Part shown: in pieces, positions 34,453-43,433 of the stretch
Layout: every line of letters starts with the position of its first letter
How positions within the stretch are numbered: the first letter of the stretch is position 1
Assembly: GCA_024233135.1 (NCBI GenBank)
Contig: JACKPZ010000006.1
Span: 155,209 to 219,208, forward strand
DNA length: 64,000 nucleotides
Source of the DNA: Akkermansiaceae bacterium
Lineage (GTDB): Bacteria; Verrucomicrobiota; Verrucomicrobiia; Verrucomicrobiales; Akkermansiaceae
Reading direction: 5' to 3'
The notes under the pieces: generated by a model
The model's database searches: none
The model's input: the letters and a program-made list of their open reading frames with translations, nothing else
What the model was told of the DNA's origin: nothing
Translations under genes and position numbers: made by a program

Positions 34453-37448
34453 TCGTTCACCTCGGAAGGTTTCAGTTTCAGGGAGACGATCTCATACGGC
34501 CGGACTTCGAAGGAGTCATCCGCATCGATTGCCTTTTCGATTGGTTGATCGAGGAAATCGACGACCTCGAAGGCTCCCGGCACGCGGATCCGGCCGCGGC
34601 GTCCGCAGGTTTCGTGCAGGCGGAGCAGCGGGCTTCCATCGTCGGCCCGGGTGAGCCAGCCGGGAACCACGGAGGAGAGCCCGTCGATGTCCGCGAACGG
34701 TGCCTCGATGGCGCGGCCGTGATAGTCGATGACAGGCACGAACGAGTGGTCCGCCACCGCGGCGGGATGTTCCTCACGCGGCATGTCGAGGTGGACGCGG
34801 CCGATCCGCAGGCGGATGCGGTGGCGGCCGATGTCGGCGAAGGAACACTCCTTTGGTGTGTCCCGAAGTTCGGTCGGCAGCAGGTTTTCGTAGGCGCCGC
34901 CCTCACCGGTGATGCGCGGGCTGGTCAGCAGGGTGGTGGCGAGCACCCCCTCGCGGCAGGTGAAGCCGAAGAGGCCCTCGGTGGCGATGAACAAGCCGTC
35001 GCGTTCGCCATCATCGGAAACGACCGCGTAGCGGCTGGCGGGGACTTCGAACTGGGCCTCATCGCTGAGGTCTTCGGGTAGTTGCGATCGCAACACGCTG
35101 GTGAACGCGGCGCCGTATCGCGCGAGCTTGCCGTTGTAATGGGTCGGCACGATGAACTTCACCATCGTCTGCGGGTCCTGCCAGTCGACGTCGAACAGGA
35201 TCTCGAGCTGACCGGCCCCGGGAGTGAGGCTGTAGGTGACGGAAGCGGTGCTGCGCTCGCTGATCCGGCGGTCGAACCGGATCCAGTTCGGGCCGTAGGT
35301 GACCACGGCTTTGCCATTCACCTGCCGGCCAAGGCTGTAGTTCTGCCGGAGTTTTTCCCAAGCCTCGAACAAGTGAGGCTGATCGGGATACAGGTGCACC
35401 TGGCCCGCCGCTTCCTTGAGCGGAACCGGATGACCGTCGAACGAAAGCGTCGCGATCTCTCCGCTCTTGTTGAATTCGGCGCGGACCCGGCCGTTGTCGA
35501 GGGTCATGCCGGCGGCCGTCACCGCGGGGTCGACGGGCAGTGCTTTCGACAATTCGACGCCCGCGAGCGGTGCGAGTTGATAGAAAGCGCCCTCGTGTTC
35601 CACCGTGCGGGTCACCGGCGTAGGATTGAACAGGCAGGGTTCGCCCTCGTTGGCGGAGAGGTCCGCGGCCGCGCGTTCGTTGGCCTTGGCCAGCAGATCC
35701 TCCAGTTCCGTCATCCCCTCGGAATACACCTCGGCGATCGAACTTCCGGGAAGGTAGTCATGGAACAAGGCGAAGACCATGCGTTTCCACCAGCCGATGG
35801 GCACGGGTTCGGCGCCGGTGAGGCAGGCGGCGGCTTCCGCGGACTGCATCGCCATTTCCAACTGGCGGTAGCGGCGCTTGAGCCGGCCGTTGGACGAGAA
35901 CACGCCGCGGTGGAACTGCGGGAAAATCTCGCCGTGGTGGCGCGGCAGGTCGCCGGCGATGCCATCCATGCGACCGAAGAAATCGAGCAGGCCGCCCCAG
36001 CGGGTGCGCGGCAGGGTGGACAGGTTTTCCATCCGGCGGATCCGCTCGCAGGCCTCGGCGGTGGGGCCGCCGCCGCCGTCGCCGAAGCCGGTGGGCACCA
36101 GCACTTCCGGGTGGACGTCGCTCTGGACGTGCTTGCGCTGGGCATCGGCGAGTTCGCGCACCGAGGCGCGGCCGTTGTAGTAGTTCACCCATTCCGTGCC
36201 GACGTGGCCGAGCACTTCGGAACCGTCGTTGCCGCGCCAGACGAAACTTGTGAACGGGAAGGGGACGGTGTCGTTCCACCCTTGTTTCGAGGTGAAGAAA
36301 TACTTCGCGCCGGCGAGTTGCATCACCTGCGGCAGGCACACCGAGTAACCGAACACATCCGGCAGCCACAACAACGGCGAGGCTTTTCCGGTGAGTTTCA
36401 CGAATTCGCGCTGGCCGATCGTCAGGCAGCGGGCGAGCACCTCGCCGCAGGGCAGCAGGTTGTCCGCCTCGACATACATCGCACCGACCGCCTCCCATCG
36501 CTCCTCGTGGATGCGGCCGCGGACTTTTTCCATCAGCGCGGGCTCGCGGCGTTCGACCGCCTCATAACTCGCAGGCTGGCTGTAGCCGAATCGGAAATCC
36601 GGATACCGGTCCATCAGGTGGTTCACCGTGGAAAACGTATGCACCGCCTTGATCTCGCCGACGCGCTCGGGCCACAGCCATACGAGGTCGATGTGGGCGT
36701 GGCCGGTGGCGATGGCGTCGATGGAAACCCCGGTGTCGACGAAGTTTTGATAGATGTCGGCCAGTACCTCCTTCATCTCGGCCATGCCGTCGCGGTCGAA
36801 GGCGTCGACCGCCTCGTCGAGCCTGCGCAGCAGGAGGCGAGTCGGATGCGCGAGCATCTCGGCGGGGGGCATGGTGCCGCTGTGGCGCCACCACTCTGCG
36901 GCGCGCGGGTTCTCCGCGAGGCACCATTGCTCGACGAGTTCGTAGAGCACCAGGAAGTCGTGGTAGATCTCCCATGCGAGTTCGTCGCGGCCCAACAAAG
37001 ACGCGCCATCGAAGCGGCTGCCGATGCGGTCGAGTCCCGTCGCCTCCGGGTGCCAGATGGCCGATTGCAGGCAGCACGACTCGACGGTGAGTTCCTTGAA
37101 TTCCAGCGGCAGCTCGCACTCGCGGTGCGCGACGTCGAAGCCGAAATACGGGACGCCGTCGACATAGAGCGTGCCCTCGGCCTGGTCGAGCCAGCGGAGG
37201 AAACGCGGTGAATCGCCGGATGCCTTGGGGACGTCGAGGCGGAAGCGGCCGAAGCCGAACAACCGGCCCCAGTAGAACGGCGTGGAAACCCGGCGGCCGT
37301 CGGGTTTCGCGAGCTTGCGGGTCGGACCGGAGGCCTCCAGCACGCAAGCGACGGGTGTCGGCGCGGTCCAGATGCAGTCCTTCAGCCGTTCCAGAGCGGA
37401 GGCGAGCCGCCGCGGGATCAACTGATGGAGATGGTGCTTGGGGAGCAT
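34449..37448 (-). CDS. GH38 alpha-mannosidase
   Basis: The 999-residue cytoplasmic enzyme removes alpha-linked mannose with retention, using a zinc or calcium ion. The GH38 N-terminal barrel has ATGHAHIDLVWLWPERVGEIKAVHTFS (metal ligands His and Asp, residues 250-254), GYSQPASYE and LLWLPDVFGYS with the nucleophile Asp364. The middle helical domain (FALFHDYLPGSSIAEVYSEG) and the C-terminal beta domains follow. Length suits bacterial GH38 enzymes. The chosen ATG at 37448 overlaps the end of the GH94 gene by 31 bases, and the stop overlaps the GH88 start. In a xanthan-type scheme it would remove the inner alpha-1,3-mannose after GH88 action. Confidence 0.9.
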   Translation of the reverse strand: MLPKHHLHQLIPRRLASALERLKDCIWTAPTPVACVLEASGPTRKLAKPDGRRVSTPFYWGRLFGFGRFRLDVPKASGDSPRFLRWLDQAEGTLYVDGVPYFGFDVAHRECELPLEFKELTVESCCLQSAIWHPEATGLDRIGSRFDGASLLGRDELAWEIYHDFLVLYELVEQWCLAENPRAAEWWRHSGTMPPAEMLAHPTRLLLRRLDEAVDAFDRDGMAEMKEVLADIYQNFVDTGVSIDAIATGHAHIDLVWLWPERVGEIKAVHTFSTVNHLMDRYPDFRFGYSQPASYEAVERREPALMEKVRGRIHEERWEAVGAMYVEADNLLPCGEVLARCLTIGQREFVKLTGKASPLLWLPDVFGYSVCLPQVMQLAGAKYFFTSKQGWNDTVPFPFTSFVWRGNDGSEVLGHVGTEWVNYYNGRASVRELADAQRKHVQSDVHPEVLVPTGFGDGGGGPTAEACERIRRMENLSTLPRTRWGGLLDFFGRMDGIAGDLPRHHGEIFPQFHRGVFSSNGRLKRRYRQLEMAMQSAEAAACLTGAEPVPIGWWKRMVFALFHDYLPGSSIAEVYSEGMTELEDLLAKANERAAADLSANEGEPCLFNPTPVTRTVEHEGAFYQLAPLAGVELSKALPVDPAVTAAGMTLDNGRVRAEFNKSGEIATLSFDGHPVPLKEAAGQVHLYPDQPHLFEAWEKLRQNYSLGRQVNGKAVVTYGPNWIRFDRRISERSTASVTYSLTPGAGQLEILFDVDWQDPQTMVKFIVPTHYNGKLARYGAAFTSVLRSQLPEDLSDEAQFEVPASRYAVVSDDGERDGLFIATEGLFGFTCREGVLATTLLTSPRITGEGGAYENLLPTELRDTPKECSFADIGRHRIRLRIGRVHLDMPREEHPAAVADHSFVPVIDYHGRAIEAPFADIDGLSSVVPGWLTRADDGSPLLRLHETCGRRGRIRVPGAFEVVDFLDQPIEKAIDADDSFEVRPYEIVSLKLKPSEVNE

Positions 37449-39919
37449 GAAGACGATGGGTTTGCCTCGGCGGCGATGGGTTTGCCGAGAGTGACGACCA
37501 CCTCGCAGATGGCGCCTTCGAGAGCGAGCGGAATGCGGTTTCCTTCCACCGGGATGCCGTCGACCTCCATCGAAGCGACACCCTTGCTCACGCGGTGGGG
37601 ATTGAGAACCTTGATCTGATAGGTGGCGCCGCGGAACCCGCGGGTCACACGGAACGATTCCCAAGACTCGGGCACGCACGGGTCGATGCGCAGGCCGTCA
37701 TAGTCCGGGAGGATGCCGAGAATGCCCTGGGAGATGCTGAGGAACGTCCATGCCGCGGTGCCGGTGAGCCACGCGTTTTTCGCCTCGCCGGGGGTCGGTG
37801 ACTCCTTGCCGGCGATCATTTGGGCGTAGACGTAAGGCTCGCAGCGGTAGGTTTCGATCTTGTCCTGCTTCGCCGACGGGCAGATCGCGCGGTAGGTTTC
37901 CAGCGCGCGTTCGCCATTGCCTATGCGGCAGTAGGCGAGCTGGATCCACGGGTTGTTGTGGCAGAAGATGCCGCCGTTCTCCTTGTAACCTTTCGGGTAG
38001 CTGCAGACCTCGCCGAGTTCGAGATGGTAGTCGCTGTAGGCGGGCCATTGCAGCACCAGGCCGTCGGGTGTGCGCAGGTGTTCGTTCACGCTGGCGAGCG
38101 CTTGTTCGGCGCGGCCGTTGTCGAGACCGGCGCCGCCGAGAACGCACCAGCCCTGGCTCTCGATGTAGATCTTGCCCTCGGCGTTTTCCTTCGAACCGAC
38201 CGGGTTCCCGTCGGCATCGTAGGCGCGGCGATACCAGTCGCCGTCCCAGGCATTGGATTCCACGGCGTCGAGCATGTCGGCGTGGTTGCCGCGGATTCGC
38301 GACGCGTCGCGGTCGCGTTCGAGCCATTCGTAGAGTCCGGCGAATTCGTCCGTGGCGCGCAGGAAGAGTCCGGCGATCATCACGGATTCCGCGATCGAGT
38401 CGCCGACGTCGCCTGCGGTCTGGAACGATTCGTTCGGCTCGGTGGAGAAACAGTTCAGGTTGAGGCAGTCGTTCCAATCGGCGTGGCCGATGAGCGGCAG
38501 CCCGTTCGGGCCGCGTTTGGCGAGGGTGTAGGAGATCGATGTCTCCAGATGATGGAGCATCGTCTCGTCGCCCTGCGTGTCCGCATAACCGACCGGCTCG
38601 TCAAGAATGGAGGCGTCACCGGTTTCCCGGATGTAGGAGCAGACGCTGAGCACGAGCCACAGATGGTCGTCGTAGAAGTCGCCGCCGATCTCGGCGTTGC
38701 CCTTCTTCGTAAGCGGCTGGTATTGGTGGAAACAAGTGCCGTCGGACAACTGGGTGCGGGCGATGTCGATGAGCCGCTCGCGCACCCGGTCCGGGATCAT
38801 GTGGACGAAACCGAGCGTGTCCTGGTTGCTGTCACGGAAACCCATGCCGCGTCCGATGCCGGTTTCGAACAGGCTCGCCGAGCGCGACAAGTTGAAGGTG
38901 GCGAGGCATTGGTATTGGTTCCAGCAGTTCGCCATCCGTCGGGCGTCCTCGTCCGGGCAATCGACCTGGAATTTTCCTAACAATACATCCCAGAACTCGC
39001 CCAGCCGCTCGAATTCCTCGTCCACCGCGGCGATGTCGCTGTATTTCGAAACGATCGCGCGCCCCTTCTCCTTGTTGAGTGTCATCGGCGCTTCAAATTT
39101 CGGCAGGTCGCCCTGGTCGACGTAGGCGAGCACGAACGCGAACGCCTGGCTCTCGCCTGGTTCGAGCGTGAGGCGGATCTCGTGCGCGCCGATCGGGTTC
39201 CAGCCGTGCGCGGTGCTGTTCGTGCATTCGCCTCCGAGCACCGCGGCGGGTTCGTGAAGACCGTTGTGCACGCCGACGAAGCGGTCGCGGCAGGTGTCGA
39301 AACCATCGACCCCGCGGGTGCAGGCGAAGAGGGTGTAATGATTGCGCCGCTCGCGATACTCGGTCTTGTGATAGATCGCGGACCCCTCCACCTCGACTTC
39401 GCCGATCGAGAAGGTGCGCTGGTAGTTCGTCATGTCGTTGAGCGCCTCGAAGAAGCAGAACTCGACGAAGGAAAACAGGGTGATCTCGCGTTTGCGGTCG
39501 CTGTGATTGGTGACCGTGGTTTTCCACAGCTCCAGCGTTTCGCCGCGCGGGATGAAACAGAGTTGTTCGACGGCGATACCGTTTTTCTCGCCCGTGATCT
39601 TGCTGTAGCCGAGGCCGACGCGGCACTCGTAGTGATCGAGCGGCGTTTTCACCGGTTTCCATCCGGGGTTCCACACCGTATCGCCGTCCTTCACGTAGAG
39701 GTAGCGGCCGCCGAGGTCCATCGGGACGTTGTTGTAGCGGTAGCGGGTGAGGCGGCGCAGTTTGGCGTCGCGCCAGAAACTGTAGCCTCCCGCCGTGTTG
39801 GTGCAGAGACCGAAGAAATCGTCCTGACCGAGGTAGTTGAGCCACGGTAGCGGGGTGTCCGGGCGAGTCACCACGTATTCGCGGTGGGTGTCGTCAAAGT
39901 AGCCGAAAGAAGAGCTCAC
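37418..39919 (-). CDS. GH94 cellobiose phosphorylase-type enzyme
   Basis: The 833-residue enzyme has the full GH94 plan. The N-terminal beta domain carries FGYFDDTHREYVVTRPDTP, GYSFWRDAKLRRLTRYRYNNVP and NPGWKPVKTPLDHYECR. The (alpha/alpha)6 barrel carries GIGRGMGFRDSNQDTLGFVHM and the general-acid motif GHADWNDCLN. These features match cellobiose phosphorylases, which split cellobiose with phosphate into glucose 1-phosphate and glucose. Cellobionate or glucosyl-glucuronate phosphorylases are close relatives. No signal peptide is seen. The start is taken as GTG 39919 (VSSSFGYFDD); a TTG at 39946 would add nine residues. A palindrome lies 78 bases upstream of the GTG. Confidence 0.88.
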   Translation of the reverse strand: MSSSFGYFDDTHREYVVTRPDTPLPWLNYLGQDDFFGLCTNTAGGYSFWRDAKLRRLTRYRYNNVPMDLGGRYLYVKDGDTVWNPGWKPVKTPLDHYECRVGLGYSKITGEKNGIAVEQLCFIPRGETLELWKTTVTNHSDRKREITLFSFVEFCFFEALNDMTNYQRTFSIGEVEVEGSAIYHKTEYRERRNHYTLFACTRGVDGFDTCRDRFVGVHNGLHEPAAVLGGECTNSTAHGWNPIGAHEIRLTLEPGESQAFAFVLAYVDQGDLPKFEAPMTLNKEKGRAIVSKYSDIAAVDEEFERLGEFWDVLLGKFQVDCPDEDARRMANCWNQYQCLATFNLSRSASLFETGIGRGMGFRDSNQDTLGFVHMIPDRVRERLIDIARTQLSDGTCFHQYQPLTKKGNAEIGGDFYDDHLWLVLSVCSYIRETGDASILDEPVGYADTQGDETMLHHLETSISYTLAKRGPNGLPLIGHADWNDCLNLNCFSTEPNESFQTAGDVGDSIAESVMIAGLFLRATDEFAGLYEWLERDRDASRIRGNHADMLDAVESNAWDGDWYRRAYDADGNPVGSKENAEGKIYIESQGWCVLGGAGLDNGRAEQALASVNEHLRTPDGLVLQWPAYSDYHLELGEVCSYPKGYKENGGIFCHNNPWIQLAYCRIGNGERALETYRAICPSAKQDKIETYRCEPYVYAQMIAGKESPTPGEAKNAWLTGTAAWTFLSISQGILGILPDYDGLRIDPCVPESWESFRVTRGFRGATYQIKVLNPHRVSKGVASMEVDGIPVEGNRIPLALEGAICEVVVTLGKPIAAEANPSSSCSPSTISIS

Positions 39920-39996
39920 AGTGCTTTGTGATGGGTTTGTGTGCAACTCATAGCGCTTCGCGGCTTTGAGTAAAGCAATAATCTATGATCGGGCGA

Positions 39997-40012
39997 AAAA
40001 TCCGCGGATTTT
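39997..40012. promoter_or_regulatory. Perfect 16-bp palindrome upstream of the GH94 gene
   Basis: AAAATCCGCGGATTTT is a perfect palindrome in the 181-base gap between the GH130 stop and the GH94 start. It could be an operator for a sugar-responsive repressor; I found no second copy by eye, and no clear -35/-10 pair beside it. Confidence 0.4.
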
Positions 40013-40100
40013 GGACGGTTGAGGGTATAGCGGAACAATAGCAATGAATCAGTGTCCGTGGTTCTTCCGATGTCGAATGTGCTGATGCGGTCGGGTGTTT

Positions 40101-41096
40101 TCAGTCCTCCAGCGGCGATTCGCAGAGTGCGAGCAGGTCGTCCAGTCGGCTGGTGGCGAGGCATTCGACGGTGTCGGCCGCTCCGTAGTAGATTTTCACC
40201 TCACCATCGTCCTCGAGAATCATGCCTCCGGGAAACAGCACGTCACCCCGGTAGCCGGACCGCTCGTAGGGTGCTTCGGGAACCAACAGAGGTTCGCGGT
40301 GCATGCCGACGATTTTCCACGGCTCGTCGAGGTCGAGCAGCATGAGGCCGATCGTGTAGGTTTTGTCCCAGCCGGAGTGCCAGGCGGGGAGTTCGCGGGA
40401 TGGGTCCCGGTTCACGGCATGGAACAACGTGAGCCAGCCTCTTTCCGTCCGGATCGGCGGGGCGCCGGGACCGATCTTCGAGTTGCTCCACGGCACCTGC
40501 TCGGCGCCGAGAACGAGTTGGGTGTTGCCCCAGTATTTGCCGTCGGGCGAGTCGGAATACCACAGGTCGAAACTCTCCGGCTTGCCTCGGCCGTAGATTG
40601 GAAACGGTCGTTCCAAACGGGCGATTTTTCCGCTCACGAGCCCCGGGAAGATCACCATGTTGCGGTTGTCGGGAGCGGACAGGCTGAGGATTTCCCAGTC
40701 CTTGAAGTCCTTGGTGACGGCGACGCCACCGCGGATCCCGTGTTTTGTATCGACGGCGAAACAGAGGTAGGCCGTGTCGCCGATGACCGAGATGCGCGGG
40801 TCGTAGGCGCGGCGGATTTCACCTCGGGGTCCTTCGTTCCATTCGATCCACGGTTGGTCCTCGGGAGCCCAATGAATGCCGTCGTCGGACCATGCGACTC
40901 CGATGTTGGTGCCCTCGAAGCGATCGACGCCTGGGGAGCCGCCGTAGTCGTTGCGGAACAGCATCACGTAGCGGCCTCCGAATTTTGCCACGCCCGCATT
41001 GAAGATCAGGGTGGCGGGAAACGGGATGTCCTTCGCGCTGAGGATGGGGTTGGCCGGGTGGCGCGTAATGCAGGAGGCGGCGGAGGAAGCGGTCAT
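40101..41096 (-). CDS. GH130 beta-mannoside phosphorylase family protein
   Basis: The 331-residue five-bladed beta-propeller enzyme belongs to GH130. It has NPILSAKDIPFPATLIFNAGVAKFGGRYVMLFRND at the N-terminus, the catalytic Asp99 in RRAYDPRIS and phosphate-site residues around PGAPPIRTERGWLTLFHAV. GH130 members phosphorolyse beta-1,4- or beta-1,2-mannosides such as mannosyl-glucose or mannobiose to mannose 1-phosphate; a few hydrolyse. It has no signal peptide. The start overlaps the stop of the SGNH esterase gene (ATGA). The beta-linked mannose of the presumed side chain, or a mannosyl-uronic acid, would be an obvious substrate to consider. Confidence 0.88.
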   Translation of the reverse strand: MTASSAASCITRHPANPILSAKDIPFPATLIFNAGVAKFGGRYVMLFRNDYGGSPGVDRFEGTNIGVAWSDDGIHWAPEDQPWIEWNEGPRGEIRRAYDPRISVIGDTAYLCFAVDTKHGIRGGVAVTKDFKDWEILSLSAPDNRNMVIFPGLVSGKIARLERPFPIYGRGKPESFDLWYSDSPDGKYWGNTQLVLGAEQVPWSNSKIGPGAPPIRTERGWLTLFHAVNRDPSRELPAWHSGWDKTYTIGLMLLDLDEPWKIVGMHREPLLVPEAPYERSGYRGDVLFPGGMILEDDGEVKIYYGAADTVECLATSRLDDLLALCESPLED

Positions 41097-41713
41097 GGTT
41101 TGGCTGGTGGGGCGGGGGAGGCGGCGGGGCGGTAGGCGTCGAGCCAGGCGTCGGCGATGAGTTGGTGGCCGGCGGCGGATGGATGAACTCCGTCCTCCGC
41201 CCAGTGGCGGGCGGGGTGATGGCGGCAGGCGGCGGTGAACAGACCGTCGAGCGGGACGAGATCGAGGTGGTTGCGCCGCGCGAGGGTTCGGATGACCTGG
41301 ATGGTGGCATCGACCAGCGGGCGCATCGGTTCCTTGTCTGGAGCCGATGGGATCAGGAAGGGCTCCATCAGGATGACCCGCCGTGCGGTCGGGGCGATGC
41401 GGTCGATCAGACGCTGATAGTCGATTTCGAACACTTCGAGGTCATGTTCCTCGCCGGAGTCGAAGTGGCGCCAGACGTTGTTGATCCCGATGAGGATGCT
41501 GACGACATCGGGGCGGAGGTCGAGGCAGTCGGCCTGCCAGCGGGCTTCGAGGTCGGAGACCCGGTCTCCCGCAACTCCGCGGTTGAGGATTTCAATCCCG
41601 GGGTCCCGGAGCGCGTGTGCGATCCGGGACACGTAACCGGCGCCGGTGTCGGCGGACTTCGCGCGGTTGCGGCCGCAGTCGGTGACACTGTCACCTTGGA
41701 AGAGGATTCTCAT
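41093..41713 (-). CDS. SGNH/GDSL-family esterase
   Basis: The 206-residue hydrolase shows the four SGNH blocks: MRILFQGDSVTDCGR (catalytic Ser in GDS), NRGVAGDRVSDL, ILIGINNVWRH and DGVHPSAAGHQLIADAWL with the Asp-x-x-His pair. Family members remove acetyl or other acyl groups from carbohydrates. No signal peptide is present, so it probably deacetylates imported oligosaccharides. The start at 41713 is preferred because the frame upstream only shadows the transporter gene. It lies 17 bases after the GPH transporter stop and is coupled to GH130, fitting removal of O-acetyl groups before mannoside cleavage. Confidence 0.85.
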   Translation of the reverse strand: MRILFQGDSVTDCGRNRAKSADTGAGYVSRIAHALRDPGIEILNRGVAGDRVSDLEARWQADCLDLRPDVVSILIGINNVWRHFDSGEEHDLEVFEIDYQRLIDRIAPTARRVILMEPFLIPSAPDKEPMRPLVDATIQVIRTLARRNHLDLVPLDGLFTAACRHHPARHWAEDGVHPSAAGHQLIADAWLDAYRPAASPAPPAKP

Positions 41714-41730
41714 GGACTCGGTTGAATTCG

Positions 41731-43212
41731 CTAAATCTCGCCGCGGCGTCTTTCGAGTTCGGCGCGAACTTCGTTCATTCGCTTCCGATCGAGCGGGTAA
41801 AACCAGATCATGGCCAGTCCGATGGTCCACATGATGATGGGGATCGCGATATAGCAGGCCTTCATCCGGAGCAGCACGGTTTCGGGCTGTGTGTCGAGGT
41901 GGACGTCGAAGCCGGTGAGGTTGAGCACGAGTCCGCCCACCCCCATCGAGCAGGTCAGGGCGAACTTGATGAACCACGAGTAGAACGCGTTGAGACTCCC
42001 CTCCCGGCGGCATCCGGTCTTGAGTTCGTCCTCATCGGCGACGTCCGCTTTCATCGAGGGAAGGATCAGCCAGATCGCGCCCGAGGCGCCGGAGTAGAAC
42101 GCCTGCGGAACAAGCTGCAGATAAGGCATGTCCGGTCGCAGGCAGAAGAGGTTCAGGAGGTGTCCGATCATCGCGACCACCAGAATGAGCGCGAGGGCGA
42201 CGCGTTTGTCGGTTTTTTCCGCCACCCATGCCCAGAACGGGATGCTGAGCAGGCCGGTGACAAACATGGTCGTGTAGTTCCATCCCTCGATGACCGATGC
42301 GTTGGCGAGATTGCCGTTGTTGATGAAGTAAATGTTCACATACTGCCGCACCGTGCCGATCGAGTAGATGCCGAAGACATGGCAGAACGAGATGAGGATG
42401 AGCCACCAGAGCGGTTTGCAGGTCAGCGACTCCTTGAGGCTGGTGAGGAAGGGGACTTTCTGTTGTCGGCTGGTTTCTTTCGCGTAGTAGCGCTCCTTGA
42501 CGAAGAGCCCCGGGATGATGCCGAAGACGAGGATCAGCGGCGCGAGGCAGAACGAGAACACCTGCACCCCCCTCACGATGTCGGGTTTGCCCGTGACCGC
42601 GTCGACGAACCACGGACCTGTGACGATGGCCATCACCCAGCCCATGCCGACACTGGCGATCTTGCCAACGGCGGTATACCAGGCCGCCACACGGGTGCGC
42701 TCGTCGTAGTTGGGTGTCATCTCGAGCTGCAGACCGTAGTAGGGCATCGACCACAGCGAGGTGCAGACGAAGTAGGTGAGTCCGATGATGACCAGGTAGA
42801 CGAGGGTGGGCGTGAGTCCGTGGGCTTCCGGCGAGGGCGCGAACCAGATCGCCGGAAACACGAGCGCCGCGAGAATGGAGCCAACCACGATGAACGGACG
42901 GCGGCGTCCCCAGCGGGTTCGGGCGTTGTCGGAGAGATTGCCGACGATCGGGTCGGTGATCGCGTCCCAGATGCGGAAAACCATCAGAATCACGCCGAGA
43001 AGGCCGGGATTGATGCCGAGCCCGATATTGAAGAAGGGCATGAACAGCGTGTTCGTCGGCAATTGGATGGCGAAATTTTCGAAGCCGACTCCTACTGAGA
43101 ATGCCGCCTTTTGGCTGGTCGGGACCTTGTCGTCCGAGCGGATCCGGTGATTCGATGGATTGGATTCATCCTCCACAGGGTCCAAAGGAACGGTTTGATC
43201 GGAAGTGCTCAT
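41731..43212 (-). CDS. GPH-family (MFS) oligosaccharide:cation symporter
   Basis: The 493-residue protein has about twelve transmembrane helices preceded by a hydrophilic tail of 35 residues. GPH hallmarks include FRIWDAITDPIVGNLSDNARTRWGRRRPFIV between helices 2 and 3 and SLWSMPYYGLQLEMTPNYDERTRVAAW between helices 4 and 5. Family members import glycosides, pentosides, hexuronides or short oligosaccharides with sodium or protons. It is the first gene after the regulator and probably heads the operon through GH130 and beyond. The promoter with an overlapping inverted repeat at 43391-43427 lies upstream, leaving a leader of about 170 bases. Confidence 0.9.
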   Translation of the reverse strand: MSTSDQTVPLDPVEDESNPSNHRIRSDDKVPTSQKAAFSVGVGFENFAIQLPTNTLFMPFFNIGLGINPGLLGVILMVFRIWDAITDPIVGNLSDNARTRWGRRRPFIVVGSILAALVFPAIWFAPSPEAHGLTPTLVYLVIIGLTYFVCTSLWSMPYYGLQLEMTPNYDERTRVAAWYTAVGKIASVGMGWVMAIVTGPWFVDAVTGKPDIVRGVQVFSFCLAPLILVFGIIPGLFVKERYYAKETSRQQKVPFLTSLKESLTCKPLWWLILISFCHVFGIYSIGTVRQYVNIYFINNGNLANASVIEGWNYTTMFVTGLLSIPFWAWVAEKTDKRVALALILVVAMIGHLLNLFCLRPDMPYLQLVPQAFYSGASGAIWLILPSMKADVADEDELKTGCRREGSLNAFYSWFIKFALTCSMGVGGLVLNLTGFDVHLDTQPETVLLRMKACYIAIPIIMWTIGLAMIWFYPLDRKRMNEVRAELERRRGEI

Positions 43213-43390
43213 GGGTTTCGCTCGGAACAACCGGCGAAACGGGTCGTTTTCCGGGTCCGGGAGGTTTCAGGGTTTCAACACCCCCGCGACGGTCGCGCCC
43301 CGTTCGGATCTTTGAAGATCCCACCCGACGGGCGCGATCACCGCGGCAGGCGTGGGCATCTTCCCGCGATCCTGAACTTTGTAAAGTATT

Positions 43391-43427
43391 ATTATAGTGG
43401 TTTGCGCAAGTCGCGCTTGTGCAAACC
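43391..43427 (-). promoter_or_regulatory. Probable promoter and operator of the transporter operon
   Basis: On the minus strand a perfect -10 hexamer TATAAT (bases 43396-43391) directly follows a 29-bp inverted repeat at 43399-43427. The repeat has 12-base arms, GGTTTGCACAAG and CTTGCGCAAACC, with one mismatch around a 5-base spacer. The repeat occupies the -35 region, where no good hexamer is seen, as expected for a regulator-controlled promoter. It begins 7 bases past the stop of the GntR/LacI-hybrid regulator gene. It resembles the binding sites of dimeric sugar repressors. Confidence 0.6.
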
Positions 43428-43433
43428 CGTGGT

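Noticed and set aside
43399..43427. The inverted repeat as a terminator of the regulator gene
   Set aside because: No T-run follows it in the minus direction; instead a perfect TATAAT comes directly after, which fits an operator better.
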